A stretch of DNA of 64,000 nt, taken from NCBI GenBank assembly GCA_032622095.1, contig CP136068.1:63328025-63392024 (forward strand). The letters run 5' to 3'. The notes under the pieces were generated by a model. That model was not told the origin of the DNA, made no database searches, and saw only the letters and a program-made list of their open reading frames with translations. Every line of letters begins with the position of its first letter. Within the stretch, counting starts at the first letter, position 1. Positions 47,041 to 58,568 of this stretch are shown here, in pieces. Both the position numbers and the translations under genes were made by a program. This stretch comes from Siphonodentalium dalli. Lineage: Eukaryota > Mollusca > Scaphopoda > Gadilida > Siphonodentaliidae.

Positions 47041-48693
47041 TTTTTTTAGATTTAGCTCCTTGCTAAATTTAGCATATACAGATATTAAATTTTGTGTTTG
47101 AACTTTAATAACAATAAAAAAAAAATTTAAATAATAAAAAAAAATTGACACTTTCATTTATTTTAGTTTTATACGATTAATTAGGTGTGAATCCGTGTGA
47201 TATCCTGTTTTGAAAATATGAAGATTTTATTGCAATAGTTTCATGTAATATAATGATATCAATAAATTACCATGTAATCCAACATCCAGAGTATATCAGA
47301 GGATTTTTATAGATGTTGTCATTCCAAGTGAAATCTGTTATGAAATGAGTGATGACATATGATACAGAGCTCTGGTGGGTCAAGCAAGATACACAACACT
47401 GGTGGCTGGCTGTTTGTTTATTCTAACTGTCAAATTGATTAATGGCAGCACAAGACAGGTGTTTTTCCTATTCTTGAAATTTCATTACAGGATGAGATAA
47501 GGGCCCCCTCACCTATATAAGTGTCTTCTAAATTCCATTAATTTGCTTCAAAAATAATTAACCCTTTCCAAGGTTTCCATAGACACATGCTATAATGTAC
47601 ATGGACTCTTCCTCATATCTCTTAATATATATTGGGTATCTTTGCACACTTCTATCAATTTTGGTATTGACTGATTAATTGATTTTTGAAAAATATATTA
47701 ACCCTTCAGACACGTGCTTTCAAAATTAAAACAACAGCTGATAGCCAATTTGATTTATCTATGCAATGGGGAAACAGGCAGATAAATATACATGACTATT
47801 GTAAGTGATGACTTGTTTTGAAAATCAATATGGTAGATGTTAGTATTTCCAGGAACCTTATTTTCCCATTTGTTCACATTTTCATGGTTGATTGAATTTT
47901 AGGGGCCACAGAGCACTTAGAAGATTAACATTGAAGGTTGTGGCTTTAGTGCCCAAGCTACTTGTAAAACATTGTAATGTGTGAAACCATTCAAATGAGG
48001 GCTAACTTACTTTCTTTTATATGAACGATTTAGTGGTCATCCCCATCATATTATGTCTGTATAACATTATATAGATAATACTTTTGAATTGTATAAACTA
48101 CATATATTTTTGAAAAACATACACCCCTGTTATGAAACACTTAATCTTATTTAATACACAGGTCAGATCTGATCTTATATCTGTCCATGTTTGATAAACA
48201 AATAACTGGGGAGAATGCGGGAAGGGGGGGGTAATTAAAGTACCATTTAAATACGAGATGGAATCCCCTACATATATGTCGTTCTAAGCAGTCTGGCTTG
48301 TCAACAATTATAATTTCTATTTAGAAGTGAATAATAAATTTTGAATATCTGGCATGTCAAAAGTGGCAAAGATAGGGATTTATCACTTTTGCTTCCAATG
48401 AATTAACTTAAACTCCTAAACATGTCCTCCGAAATCACTAAACCATTGGATCTCACAGTGAGAGGTCCTTGTGTGAATAGGGACAGAGTTATGAGATTTA
48501 AAACTACTCCTCCCCCAACCCAAATACTTTAACCCTTTCTTAAGACAAATTATTTGAGCTTTTGATTTCAAGTTGGGTACTGATATATGGATTAATTCCT
48601 GTGATCATATCTTTGACAAATTATCAGTTATGGCTAGTCACTATCGCCAAGGTATGGGTTAAACATCTGCCGATCGTGATCGGCCTCTCGTTA
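47041..48693. other. no gene seen
   Basis: AT-rich sequence with loose repeats shared with 41274-42233 (for example CATAGACACATGCTATAA and TATTAACCCTT). No coding signal. Confidence 0.5.
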
Positions 48694-48842
48694 CAGTATA
48701 TAGTTATATACCGAAATCATCCCAGATAATCACGAATATAGCATCAGATTTCTCCCCAGATATACCGTTATAAAGCTACTGGAATCTGCCAATCTACTAT
48801 ATAATTTGAGACTTCCGTATATATATATATATATGTGTGTGT

Positions 48843-48886
<44 letters not shown>

Positions 48887-49487
48887 ATGTGTGTATATAT
48901 GTGGGTACTTCATAGAATCGAAAACGCGTGTAGGAACGGGCATCCCCACGGCAATGTCGGCTTATATGACATCTTTACTACACATGACAGCCGATGGACA
49001 ATTGGTCTCTATATATGTACCAAAATTACGCCGCGTTGGTGACTGGGAAATTCCAGGGAATGCCGATTGAGCTCAAACTTGCTACCTACGGGAAGTGTCA
49101 TATATATGAGTGTGTCCTTTATAGACTCGAACCGATTGAGCTCAAACTTACTAAATATTGACTGGGAAATTCCAGGGAATGCCGATTGAGCTCAAACTTG
49201 CTACCTACGGGAAGTGTCATATATATGTGTGTGTCCTTTATAGACTCGAACCGATTGAGCTCAAACTTGCTAAATACGGGAAGTGTCATAGACGGGTTCA
49301 TTGAAAAACAAAAAAAATCGGGTAAAATTGAAAAACAAAATTAAAAAGGCACAATTAATTAAAAAATTAAAAAGGCACAATTAACTCATTGAAAAACAAA
49401 AAAATTAACTCATTGAAAAACAAAAAATTAAATTAAAAATTGTCATGTTTCTGACTATTGCCGCCAGTGACAAACACACTATATTTT
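48694..49487 (+). mobile_element. fifth Helitron copy with a fragment of another fused upstream
   Basis: 48694-48792 repeats the interior of Helitron 2 (44428-44525) almost exactly; directly after it TCTACTATATAATTTGAGAC (48793) starts a new copy. It contains a TA/TG microsatellite (48824-48905) and a 118-bp tandem repeat starting GACTGGGAAATTCCAGGG (49041 and 49159). The 3' end is degenerate (GCCGCCAGTGACAAAC, no CTAG). Confidence 0.65.
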
Positions 49488-49559
49488 TAAAGTGTTGTAG
49501 CCGCATCAAATTGATTGGAAAACATACTCACAATAATGTGGTCTCAATCCATAAATCCC

Positions 49560-51632
49560 CCATATATTGGCCATCAGATGTAAACCTGAATTGTGAATAG
49601 CATATCATTGAATTGCCTCTCATATCGGATTCACTTGTGAAGCCACGATTCAAATGGGAAAATTAAATAGTTGCCTTTGGAAGACTCTATAATTGTTCCT
49701 TTGCCCATCATGACACTGAATTGCCTCTGAATCACATGGAATCATATTCATGATATAAATTAGTAAAACTGAATTATAAAGTATTATTGCATGCTTTTAC
49801 ATTTAAAACAGAATTTCATTTTTAATTTGGATTTTGAAAAGTTTGAAATTTTTCTATCATTGATTTACTCTTAATTTGTGGTCACAAATAGGCAATTACA
49901 TTTAAAAGTGAACTTTATTGATATATCGGATTTGCCTGTCAAGTCAGTTGATGAAAATGGAGTTAATTTACAAGATTCATCACATGTATAATCTCCATAG
50001 TCTATTATCACTGAATCTCCCTCCAATTTGGCTGTTGTCTTGGCATTGTTGTAACCAATTAGGTGATTTCACTACACAAATTCAGCCAACATACTATATA
50101 TAACACATGCATTCTCAACTATCTATACATATCTAAGGAATTAATAAAGACATCTAAATTTAAAAAAAAAAATATTTAAAAAATAAAATAATAAAATTCT
50201 CAACTTAATTTTTTGCTAGCATTGAGTTAATCTTAATTCAGCTATTACATTGTATAATTACCCCCTTACATATTGGCCATTACATTTAAAACTGAATTTG
50301 AAGTTAAATCTTAATTCTAAATTATGTGAGTTACAAGTTGCCTTATTATCAATTAAAGACATTTGGCTGTTGAATTTACATTACTAAAACCAATAAGGTG
50401 GTTTCATTACATATGTACACCCACATATGTGCTATTATATTTAAAACTCAATGTTATTTATTAGTCAGATTTACCTGTCAAGTCAGATGAGAGATTATCA
50501 TATCCAGAATTGTAAAAGCTGAATTTTGATTTACTGTTGCACATAATGGCACTTGATTGTTAATTGACAATTACGAACTTGACTATGTGTACATTACATC
50601 ACATAACCATCCACCCCAAATACTATATATCATATATGCATGATGAATTTGATTTATTTTCATTGATTCACTCTCATTTCAGCTGTTACATTATATAATT
50701 ACCCAAACCCCACATAGTGGCTTTTACATTTAAAACTGAATTTCATTTATAATTTGGATTTTGAAAACTTTGAAATTGTTTCTATCACTGATTCACTTTT
50801 CATTTGTGGTCACAAATTGGCAATTACATTTAAAATTGAATATTACTGATAGACCAGATTTGCCTGTCAAGTCAGTCGAGGAAACTTCATAACCAAATAT
50901 ATTTCATACCTATCCCCTCCCAACAACACACCTTAAAATTGTATGTCATCAATTTGACATCAAATTTATAATGCAGATTGACCTGACCAATCAGATGAGG
51001 CATCTTTGTATTCATTACAATATCCTGACTTGTAAAACTGAATTAGGAATTAATGTTACACATAATGCCACATATTCATTAGCATTTATGAAACTAATCA
51101 AGGAACTTTATCCCATAATTACACATCACTAGAAAATTGTAATTATATATCATTAAATTGCTCTTTATACAGCCGTTGTATCCCCACCCCCCCCCCCCCC
51201 CCACCACCACCACCACGCTCTAAAATAATCTATCACTAAATTAATAATTGATATTTACCTGTGAAGGGGTTCATTACATAAGCTCACCCCACTTACTACA
51301 TATCATTATATGCATTCTGAACTTAATTTTTTTTATCATTGAGTCAATTTTAACTCGGCTATTACATTTATAATCACCCCCACCTATATATTGGACAGTA
51401 CATTGAAAACTGAATTTCATCTATAATTTGGATCTGCTTGTCGACCAACACATAGGCCATTACATTCAAAACTGAACTTCATTTATAATTCAGATCTGGC
51501 TGTCAAATCAAGCAATCATGGATTTAATTAATTAGTTTGGTTCTCCACATGTATACTCATAGTTAATTGACAATTGTGAACTTAACTATGTGAACATTAC
51601 ATCACATAGCTACCAACCACACATACTATATA
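49560..51632 (+). repeat. degenerate AT-rich tandem array, left part
   Basis: Recurrent words are ACATTTAAAACTGAATTTCA, TTACCTGTCAAGTCAGATGA, AATTACCCACCCCACATACT and ATATATCACATATGCATTCT, recurring irregularly every few hundred bases with many indels. The same words resume at 59346-59990. The array was interrupted by the DIRS and AAGTGT elements. No coding sequence. A C-run lies at about 51186-51202. Confidence 0.65.
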
Positions 51633-51634
51633 TC

Positions 51635-52669
51635 ACAGTTAAGACTTCCAAAGGGAAGGAACCCGTAAAGCAAACGAAATTAGGCAACACGTCGAAGACG
51701 GTGCAATTTCAAAACAATGATTCCAATGAAATTTTGGATAATTTACGAAAAATTATGACCACTCAACAGGAGCAAGGCTCAAAAATTGTGGAGGTGTCCC
51801 AAAGACTTGTACACCTAGAGTCGCAAGAGTATGAGTACGAATATTATGATCCCAACGAAGTTTGGGAAGAAGAAATATCTCATTCGCAGAATGATGATGA
51901 AACGGACACTAACAGTAACAAACAACAGTTGAAGGACAGTCGATTTGTGTCGTTGACGAAACGGTTCAAAGCCCACGAAGCTGTTGATAAGGCTGTGGAT
52001 ACGGTTTTGGCAGAAACCGTTACTGATTTATTCAGAAAATGAATGGAAGAGGAGCAGTTTGTTTCCTTAACGAAGGATGAGATTACTCCAAGGCCTGAAA
52101 ATTGTGAAGGCCTGCAAGTGGTGAAAGTCAACCAATTGGTATGGGACTTACTGTCATCATCTGCAAAGACAAACGACAGAAAAATGCAAAATATAGAGTC
52201 CACTATTATAAAAGCTGGAGTGATTCTAGTTAAAGCAGCACATCAAGCTGCAGACCTTGAAAAAGAGCACCCATCAGTTGAAGGGATTACACCACTGATT
52301 GAATGTGCAAATGATGTCCTTGCTCTGTTAGGTCATGGAAATTATCTTTTAAACATGACAAGAAGGGACTTATTGAAGCCAGAGTTACACACCTACTATG
52401 TTCATCTCTGTAATCATTCTTTGCCATATACAACTATGCTTTTTGGAGATGATGTGTCCAAAACTGCAAAAGACATCGAGGATATCTCTCGAATTGGGCA
52501 CAAAGTGGTCCATGGAGGCAGAGGACGTGGTTTCCACGGGAACAGAGGTTGAGGAACTCGTGGCGGGAGATCGTCACGTCCCTTCAGAGGGGGCAGGAGT
52601 CGAGCACCCTACCCTTACATGTACACAGAGTCAAAAAACCCCAGGAGGGGGGGCCAGCAAAGGAAGTAA
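51635..52669 (+). pseudogene. DIRS Gag
   Basis: One frame runs from about 51635 to TAA 52667-52669 and is broken only by TGA at 52040-52042 and at 52550-52552. Segments I recognise as DIRS Gag are DKAVDTVLAETVTDLFRK, then KDEITPRPENCEGLQ, NQLVWDLLSSS, DVLALLGHGNYLLN, RRDLLKPELHTYYVHLCNHS and LFGDDVSKTAKDIEDISRIG, followed by an Arg/Gly-rich RGG-type tail (GRGRGFHGNRG, then SSRPFRGGRSRAPYP). Gag forms the particle and binds RNA. Both stops fit CGA-to-TGA transitions. The tail overlaps the pol frame. Confidence 0.8.
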
Positions 52670-54723
52670 TTCCTTCTGCACCCGAGGTATGTGAAATATT
52701 TCAAGCCGGTAGTTTACAACATTGTATAGGTCAATGGAGGTTGTTGACTCGTGACCCTTGTATACTAGATGCTATTCAGCACTGTCATATTGAATTTGGA
52801 GAAACTGGCCCACCTGTTCAACAGGTTGGCATGCATGTTACGAATCACTTTAATGACTCAGACCGAGAGCAAATTCGTACATCCATACAAAAATTAAAAT
52901 CACTGGGCGTGATTGAAAAAGTTACTGATGTAACAGGACAATTTATATCTCCAATTTTTGCACGACCAAAACCGGACAATGATGTCCGATTGATTTTGAA
53001 TTTGAAGCAGTTTAACACTTCAGTGCAATACCACCATTTTAAGATGGACACATTTGAATCAGTTTTCAACCTAATTCAACCGGACATGTTTATGACAACG
53101 GTTGATATTCGCCATGCGTACTACTCGGTACCTCTGGCTACAGAGCATCAAAAGTACTTCAGGTTCAAATTCGGTCTAAACACGTATGAGTTCAAATGTA
53201 TTCCAAATGGATATGCAGCTGCTCCTCGTTTATTCACTAATATCTTGAAACCAGTGTTTTCTAGTCTCAGACAAAAGGGTTACTTGAATACAACCTTCAT
53301 TGATGATACATTATGTATGGCATTGTCTAGAATGGCATGCCTTGAAAATGTGCAAGCCACTGTCCAGTTGCTGACCAGATTAGGGTTCATTATCCACCCT
53401 GACAAATCCAAGCTTAACCCCACCCAGGAAATACTATATCTTGGGTTTATAATAAATACTGTGGAAATGAGGGTACGCCTACCCACTGAGAAAAAACAGA
53501 AAGTTAAAAATGAATGTGCAATACTGCTAGATAAAATGCAAGCACAGATTCGGACCATTGCCAGAGTCATTGGTCTTATTATCTCAACCTTGTCTGCAGA
53601 GCAGTATGGGAAACTGCACTATAGATGCCTTGAAAGACAGAAAATACATGCTTTACAAGTAAATAAAGGGCAATTTGATGCTATCATGCCAGTAACGCCA
53701 CATATGAAAGGCGATCTAAAATGGTGGATTGACAATATTGACACACAATATCGTCAAATTCAACGTGGGTCACCCACAATCACTATTTATACAGACAGCA
53801 GCCACCTTGGATGGGGTGCTGTTAAATTGGGACAAAACATTGGAGGTCGCTGGTCAGCAAGTGAGAGTGGCCTGCACATAAATTACCTCAAAATTCTGGC
53901 AATAAAATTTGCACTTCAAGCTTGGCTCAATGAAGTGAAAAATCAGCATGTGCTTATTCTTACTGACAATACAACAGCAGTGGCATACATAAAAAATATG
54001 GGAGGAGTTAAATCCATTCCATGTAATAAGCTCAGTATTGATATATGGGAAATGTGCATATCACATAATATTTGGTTGTCATGTTCACACATACCTGGAG
54101 TTTCCAACATTGCAGACCATCCGTCTCGAAAGTTTGATGACAGATTGGAATGGGAATTGAACACAAATATCTTTAACGATGTTTGTTCCTTATTTGGCTC
54201 TCCAGATATTGACCTATTTGCTAGCAGAATAAATGCTAAACTTTCAAAGTTCTGTGCATGGAAATTAGATCCAGAAGCACAGCACATTGATGCCTTTACG
54301 ATCAATTGGAATGATTTTAACCTCTGTTATTTATTCCCGCCTTTCAGCCTAATTGGCCGCTGCATTTCGAAGATCATCACAGACAGAGCAAGGGGAATCT
54401 TTATCGTTCCACACTGGCCTACCCAGCCATGGTATTCCAAAATAATGTCCATCGTAACGAACATTCCACGATTCCTTCCTGTTCGGGAAGATCTACTGAC
54501 ACTGGGACCAGGTCAGAATATACACCCTCTCTTCCCAAAGCTGATATTGATGGTTTGCAAAGTATCAGGCAAACCTACAGACGTTCAGGAATTTCACAGA
54601 ACGCTTCAGACATCATCATGTCCTCTTGGAGAATATCCACCAAGAAACAATACAAGACATACATATATCGCTGGTTTGCATACAGTGATCAACAACATTT
54701 TGATAGAATTTCCCCCTCTATAG
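52549..54723 (+). CDS. DIRS reverse transcriptase-RNase H-methyltransferase polyprotein
   Basis: A single open frame of about 720 codons; the true start is uncertain because the frame opens inside the Gag tail. RT motifs: TTVDIRHAYYSVP (motif A, about residue 183) and FIDDTLCMAL (motif C, DD about residue 251). RNase H: IYTDSSHLGWG (about 411), YLKILAIKFALQAW, LILTDNTTAVAYIKNMGG (about 470), PGVSNIADHPSRK, keeping the acidic residues. The C-terminal domain has DIDLFASRINAKL, YLFPPFSLIGR (a DPPY-like motif) and IVPHWPTQPW, matching the Dam-like methyltransferase region of DIRS elements. It copies element RNA into DNA. This is the best preserved ORF in the window, although gag and recombinase are broken. 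Confidence 0.85.
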   Translation: MRNSWREIVTSLQRGQESSTLPLHVHRVKKPQEGGPAKEVIPSAPEVCEIFQAGSLQHCIGQWRLLTRDPCILDAIQHCHIEFGETGPPVQQVGMHVTNHFNDSDREQIRTSIQKLKSLGVIEKVTDVTGQFISPIFARPKPDNDVRLILNLKQFNTSVQYHHFKMDTFESVFNLIQPDMFMTTVDIRHAYYSVPLATEHQKYFRFKFGLNTYEFKCIPNGYAAAPRLFTNILKPVFSSLRQKGYLNTTFIDDTLCMALSRMACLENVQATVQLLTRLGFIIHPDKSKLNPTQEILYLGFIINTVEMRVRLPTEKKQKVKNECAILLDKMQAQIRTIARVIGLIISTLSAEQYGKLHYRCLERQKIHALQVNKGQFDAIMPVTPHMKGDLKWWIDNIDTQYRQIQRGSPTITIYTDSSHLGWGAVKLGQNIGGRWSASESGLHINYLKILAIKFALQAWLNEVKNQHVLILTDNTTAVAYIKNMGGVKSIPCNKLSIDIWEMCISHNIWLSCSHIPGVSNIADHPSRKFDDRLEWELNTNIFNDVCSLFGSPDIDLFASRINAKLSKFCAWKLDPEAQHIDAFTINWNDFNLCYLFPPFSLIGRCISKIITDRARGIFIVPHWPTQPWYSKIMSIVTNIPRFLPVREDLLTLGPGQNIHPLFPKLILMVCKVSGKPTDVQEFHRTLQTSSCPLGEYPPRNNTRHTYIAGLHTVINNILIEFPPL

Positions 54724-55507
54724 GTGAAGTTTTAGATTTCCTGACCATGTTGTTCCAGAGTGGTTTAGGATATCATTCTCTAAACACTGCTAGATCTGCT
54801 CTATCTGCTCTGGGAATTCAGCTGGATCAGCACCAGGCTGGATCACATCCAACTGTTATTCGGTTCCTTAAAGGTGCTTTCAATTTGCGGCCACCTTCAA
54901 CCCCAACTGCAACTACTTGGGACGTAAACTTAGTCCTGTGAGAGGACTAACCCTGAAGGATTTGACATTAAAGCTCTGTGTTCTGATAGCTCTTCTCAAT
55001 GCAGCAAGAGTGCAAACTTTAAATTTGTTAACTACTCGAGGAATGCGAAGGACGCCCTCGAAATATATCTTCATGTTTGATGGATTGCTCAAGCAGAGCC
55101 GACCAGGATATCAACCTGGACATATTGAATTACGTTCTTATCCGCCAGATCGGCGTTTATGTGTATATACCGTTCTCAAGGAGTATCTCTCACGGACAAG
55201 AGACATTCGTGAAGGGGAGGGTTCCCTAATTATTAGTTTTATTAAGCCACACAAAAAAGTTACAAGGGCCACAATATCCAGATGGATAAAGATTGTACTA
55301 GCAGCATCGGGAATAGACAATACATACACTGCAGGTAGTGTGAGATCAGCTGCTGCCTCAAAGGCCTATAATAATTCAGTACCCATAACAGAGATTATGA
55401 AAACAGCAGGTTGGACAAATGTGACGACGTTCTCAAAGTTTTACAAGAAGTCGCTGAATACTGGCCATGGTGGGCCGAACTTTGACAAGGCAGTACTTCA
55501 GTTCTAG
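54429..55507 (+). pseudogene. DIRS tyrosine recombinase
   Basis: Frame 54429-54941 overlaps the end of pol by about 295 bp in a different phase, and carries the core-binding part (IMSSWRISTKKQYKTYIYRW, FLTMLFQSGLGYHSLNTARS). At about 54930 the frame shifts; 54917-55507 then gives the catalytic part: LNAARVQTL (first Arg), GSVRSAAASKAY (second Arg; the usual His is replaced), GWTNVTTFSKFYKKS (catalytic Tyr). At the break, the same 20 nt read W-D-V-N-L-V-L in one frame and L-G-R-K-L-S-P in the other, suggesting a small deletion. The enzyme inserts circular DNA by strand exchange. Confidence 0.8.
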
Positions 55508-55561
55508 GTGAGAATAATTTTTTCTCAAGTATTGGCTTTGAATCCCTGATTTAAGGTCGAT

Positions 55562-55961
55562 AGAGACTGTCTAACGAAATATAATTCAAAAAATAAACGA
55601 GACTTACCTTGGGAAGGTGAAGTTCATTTGGAATTATGTGAGTTAGACAGGAACAGAGAGCTTAAATCCCGCCCTCCCAACCCTGCTTTATTTCGTTAGA
55701 CAATCTCTTTAATATGTATACATATAACTACTTGTGGTTGGAAGTATCATATCCATAGAATAATAAGTTGTTTGCATAGCAAAATTCTTTTTAGTAAGCT
55801 TTGTAGCAACACTGGAGAAAAAATTGCTTTCAAATAATGACTTGTACCGGGTCGGCGCATGCGCATAGCACTCCCTGATTTAAGCTCTCTGTTCCTGTCT
55901 AACTCACATAATTCCAAATGAACTTCACCTTCCCAAGGTAAGTCTCGTTTATTTTTTGAAT
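55562..55961. repeat. nested inverted repeats at the DIRS right end
   Basis: 55586-55665 (AAAAAATAAACGAGACTTAC, TTGGAATTATGTGAGTTAGA) is inverted at about 55875-55961. In addition AGAGACTGTCTAACGAAAT at 55565 has a short inverted partner ATTTCGTTAGACAATCTCT at 55690. DIRS elements have inverted termini and an internal complementary region used to make circular DNA; this could be that structure, but the left terminus needed to prove it is absent. Confidence 0.75.
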
Positions 55962-56649
55962 AGTCTCCCTTACATTTCCCAAGTGTGTTATAAGTGTCAA
56001 ATAAGTGTTGCATAAGTGTAGGAAAATTTTTCCTCTAAGTGTGCACTTACAACCAAGTGTACAAGTCCAACAGTGGCAGTAAGTGTAGTGCAAGTGTAAC
56101 ATAAGTGTACAGTAAGTGTACGTTCCAACTATGTAAATGAGGTGAGTGTCATATAAGTGTATGATTCTAAAGTGTGGTATAAGTGTATGTTGGCAAGTGT
56201 AATAGAACTGTATAATAATTGCAAGTGTTTTATAAGTGTAAGTTCTGAATGGGGTTGTAAGTGTATTGTAAGTGTACAATGGTGATTGTGATGCAAGTGT
56301 ATTATATAAGTGTATAGTACATGTATTAGTAAAATAAGTGTATATCATAGATGGGCATGCACATATTAAATTTCACTATCAAAGATGGCAATTGATGCAT
56401 TAATCAAGGGAATCACATTCACAATGATTTAGACTGATAAAATACTTTATTATATTATATTAATAATGTTTTAATATATAAATCATCTATCGATTAGGTT
56501 CCTTGGCTCAATAAATATATTTCATAAATCTGGTGCTGATATGCGAAGTTTGAATGAGCTGAAGTATCTTCAAGCTTGTCTCTTCCCGTTTGTCTTTACT
56601 CCACTTTTCAAAGTCTTTTGTCATGATGTCCATGTCATATTCAGTACCA

Positions 56650-57313
56650 TGTCCCATTTAAAGCATGCAGTGCCTGCTGTGGGATGTTTAGTTTAGCACG
56701 GTGAGTGAGAGAAATTTGCAAACGTTGGCATGACCGATTCCAGTTTTTTTTGGCCAAAAAAGCTGTAAGTGAGTCATTTTTTTCTTCTTCTGATGTCACA
56801 TTGTCTCTGAGATGATCCAAATTCCAATGTGCTCTGTGTGCCCGTCTACCCCTCCGCCAAAATTAGTTTTGTCCGGTATCACAAGCATTTGGACAAGACG
56901 TCAAGATGATTGAAATTGAATCCGTGATCAGTCCTCCTGGCGAGTCTTGCCAACATTGTCATTGGGCAACAATGAAACATGCGAGAGATCAATCACTGAA
57001 TCAGCTGGACGACAGCCATCACTCTCCGATTGAGAATTATCACTTGTAAATAAATGTAAGTTGTATATCTGAATTTAGCGCACGTTTCCATCGGTTATAA
57101 TCTGTATGCATCCAGTGTGACTTTACTGTTGACATGATTTAATTTCTCAATGTCATCGTGTCATTGTAGGATCAAATTGGGAACAAACTTCGCCTATTTG
57201 CGTAATTATTTGCCGAATTCAGCCTCCTACCACCTGTTCTATCTCTAGTGTGTTTAGTTCCTTTCTTCTTTTTGCCAAATTGTTGAATTGTTTTGGCTTT
57301 TCTCGCCGTCATT
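56650..57313 (-). pseudogene. unrecognised decayed coding remnant
   Basis: Minus-strand segments with coding-like composition: 57313-57200 (MTARKAKTIQQFGKKKKGTK, then HTRDRTGGRR), 57020-56935 (GCRPADSVIDLSHVSLLP, ending at TGA) and 56870-56650 (HWNLDHLRDNVTSEEEKNDS, AFLAKKNWNRSCQRLQI). Frames change between segments. The basic first segment after an ATG could be the N-terminus of a transposase or of an unrelated gene. I do not recognise the protein. Confidence 0.35.
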
Positions 57314-58334
57314 TTCGTAAATGAAAGCTGTTGTCAAATAAAATGCAGATGAAATTTAAATTTGATTTCTTGACCGCCGAATTACCGGAATGTGGTCTGC
57401 GCATGCGCATGTAGTCACAGTCACAGTCACGTGTTAGCTTTTAGCCAATCGTATGCTCAGTTCTAGGATATCACTTGATTTAGACGAGTTTTCCCAATAA
57501 AATGATGACATCAGAGGACAATGTTTACACACAGCGAGATGGGATTTAATTCCCCATACACGAACACGTGGGCAGAAAGCCACAAGCATTTCCTTTGGGA
57601 GATTTACAGTGGGTCGATAATCACACGTATATACAGTTAAACTTTGTTATTTTTGATACATTTTAGGTTAAATTAAAAACAGATAGCAGGCACATATACG
57701 TATTTCTCCGAGAATGTTAAAAACAATTTTTATCTGTTCATCATTATTTTATTGTCACGAAATTACGCTAACAATCGAAGTTTTGCCATAAAAAACCCCG
57801 ATAAAAATAATTCTATTTGGGAGTATTGCACGTCAAAATTACGGGTTTAGAAACGATTTTTATTATACTTAATTCTGATCTGCGTCGTCAAACTACTATC
57901 ATACAACATTTCTGTATTCGTAATCGGACCTCCTATTTACCGAGAACAACCGAGAACAACCGAGAACAAGTCCAAATTTAATAAATAAGTCATAATAATG
58001 TCCAAGTATAGTGTATATATCACTCTTAAGTAGATATTGTACCATATTTGACCTTTTAAATGACATATATGTAGTTATTTTACATATACCGAGAACTTGA
58101 AACGTCGCCGCCATGTTCTCGGCTGGCGGTAACACAAAGGCGTGAGTCGTGCCTAAGTGTTAATTAACGGGACCTGGGTCTGTTTGGTGATTAGAATTAA
58201 TTGAGTTGTGTACACTAATATGTGTTACTGTTAGTTAATCACTGCGATGTGTGAGTGCATAACATTATAGGTGAGAAATATATCAAAGAAATAATTACAA
58301 CTGATGCAAAAAAACACCTTCTGTAATCTGTCAC

Positions 58335-58568
58335 TTGGAAGAACAAATCCTACTTCTCAAATCAGCAATTGAAACTGGATCTATAATTGGTATCGACGGA
58401 ACATTTAATCTTGCATCTTGCTATGTAACAACTATTATTTTTAAATATGTGCAAAAAGTAATCAATAAGGTTTTCAATACAAAGACTGGACTTCTGACGA
58501 CAATTGACAATGGCAGACATACGATGAGACAGAAGCTGACATACTTACGCAAAACAGACGATATTTGA
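58335..58568 (+). pseudogene. possible MULE-like transposase fragment
   Basis: The frame reads EEQILLLKSAIETGSIIGID, then GTFNLASCYVTTIIFKY. I-x-G-[IV]-D-x-T-F-N-L followed by Y/F-V-T resembles the start of the catalytic core (first Asp) of a Mutator-like transposase family found in many invertebrates. Similarity stops after about 40 residues and the rest of the frame looks random. Its location inside the AAGTGT-array element suggests that this element was once autonomous. Confidence 0.4.

Larger units (their letters stand above)
51633..55966 (+). mobile_element. DIRS-type tyrosine-recombinase retrotransposon, 5'-truncated
   Basis: Gag, RT-RNase H-methyltransferase and tyrosine recombinase ORFs follow each other on the plus strand with overlaps, the order typical of DIRS elements. 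Gag begins abruptly out of the AT-rich array near 51633, without a left inverted terminal repeat, so the 5' end is missing. After the recombinase, nested inverted repeats (55562-55961) represent the right end and possible internal complementary region. The next element (55967) begins directly after them. Confidence 0.8.
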
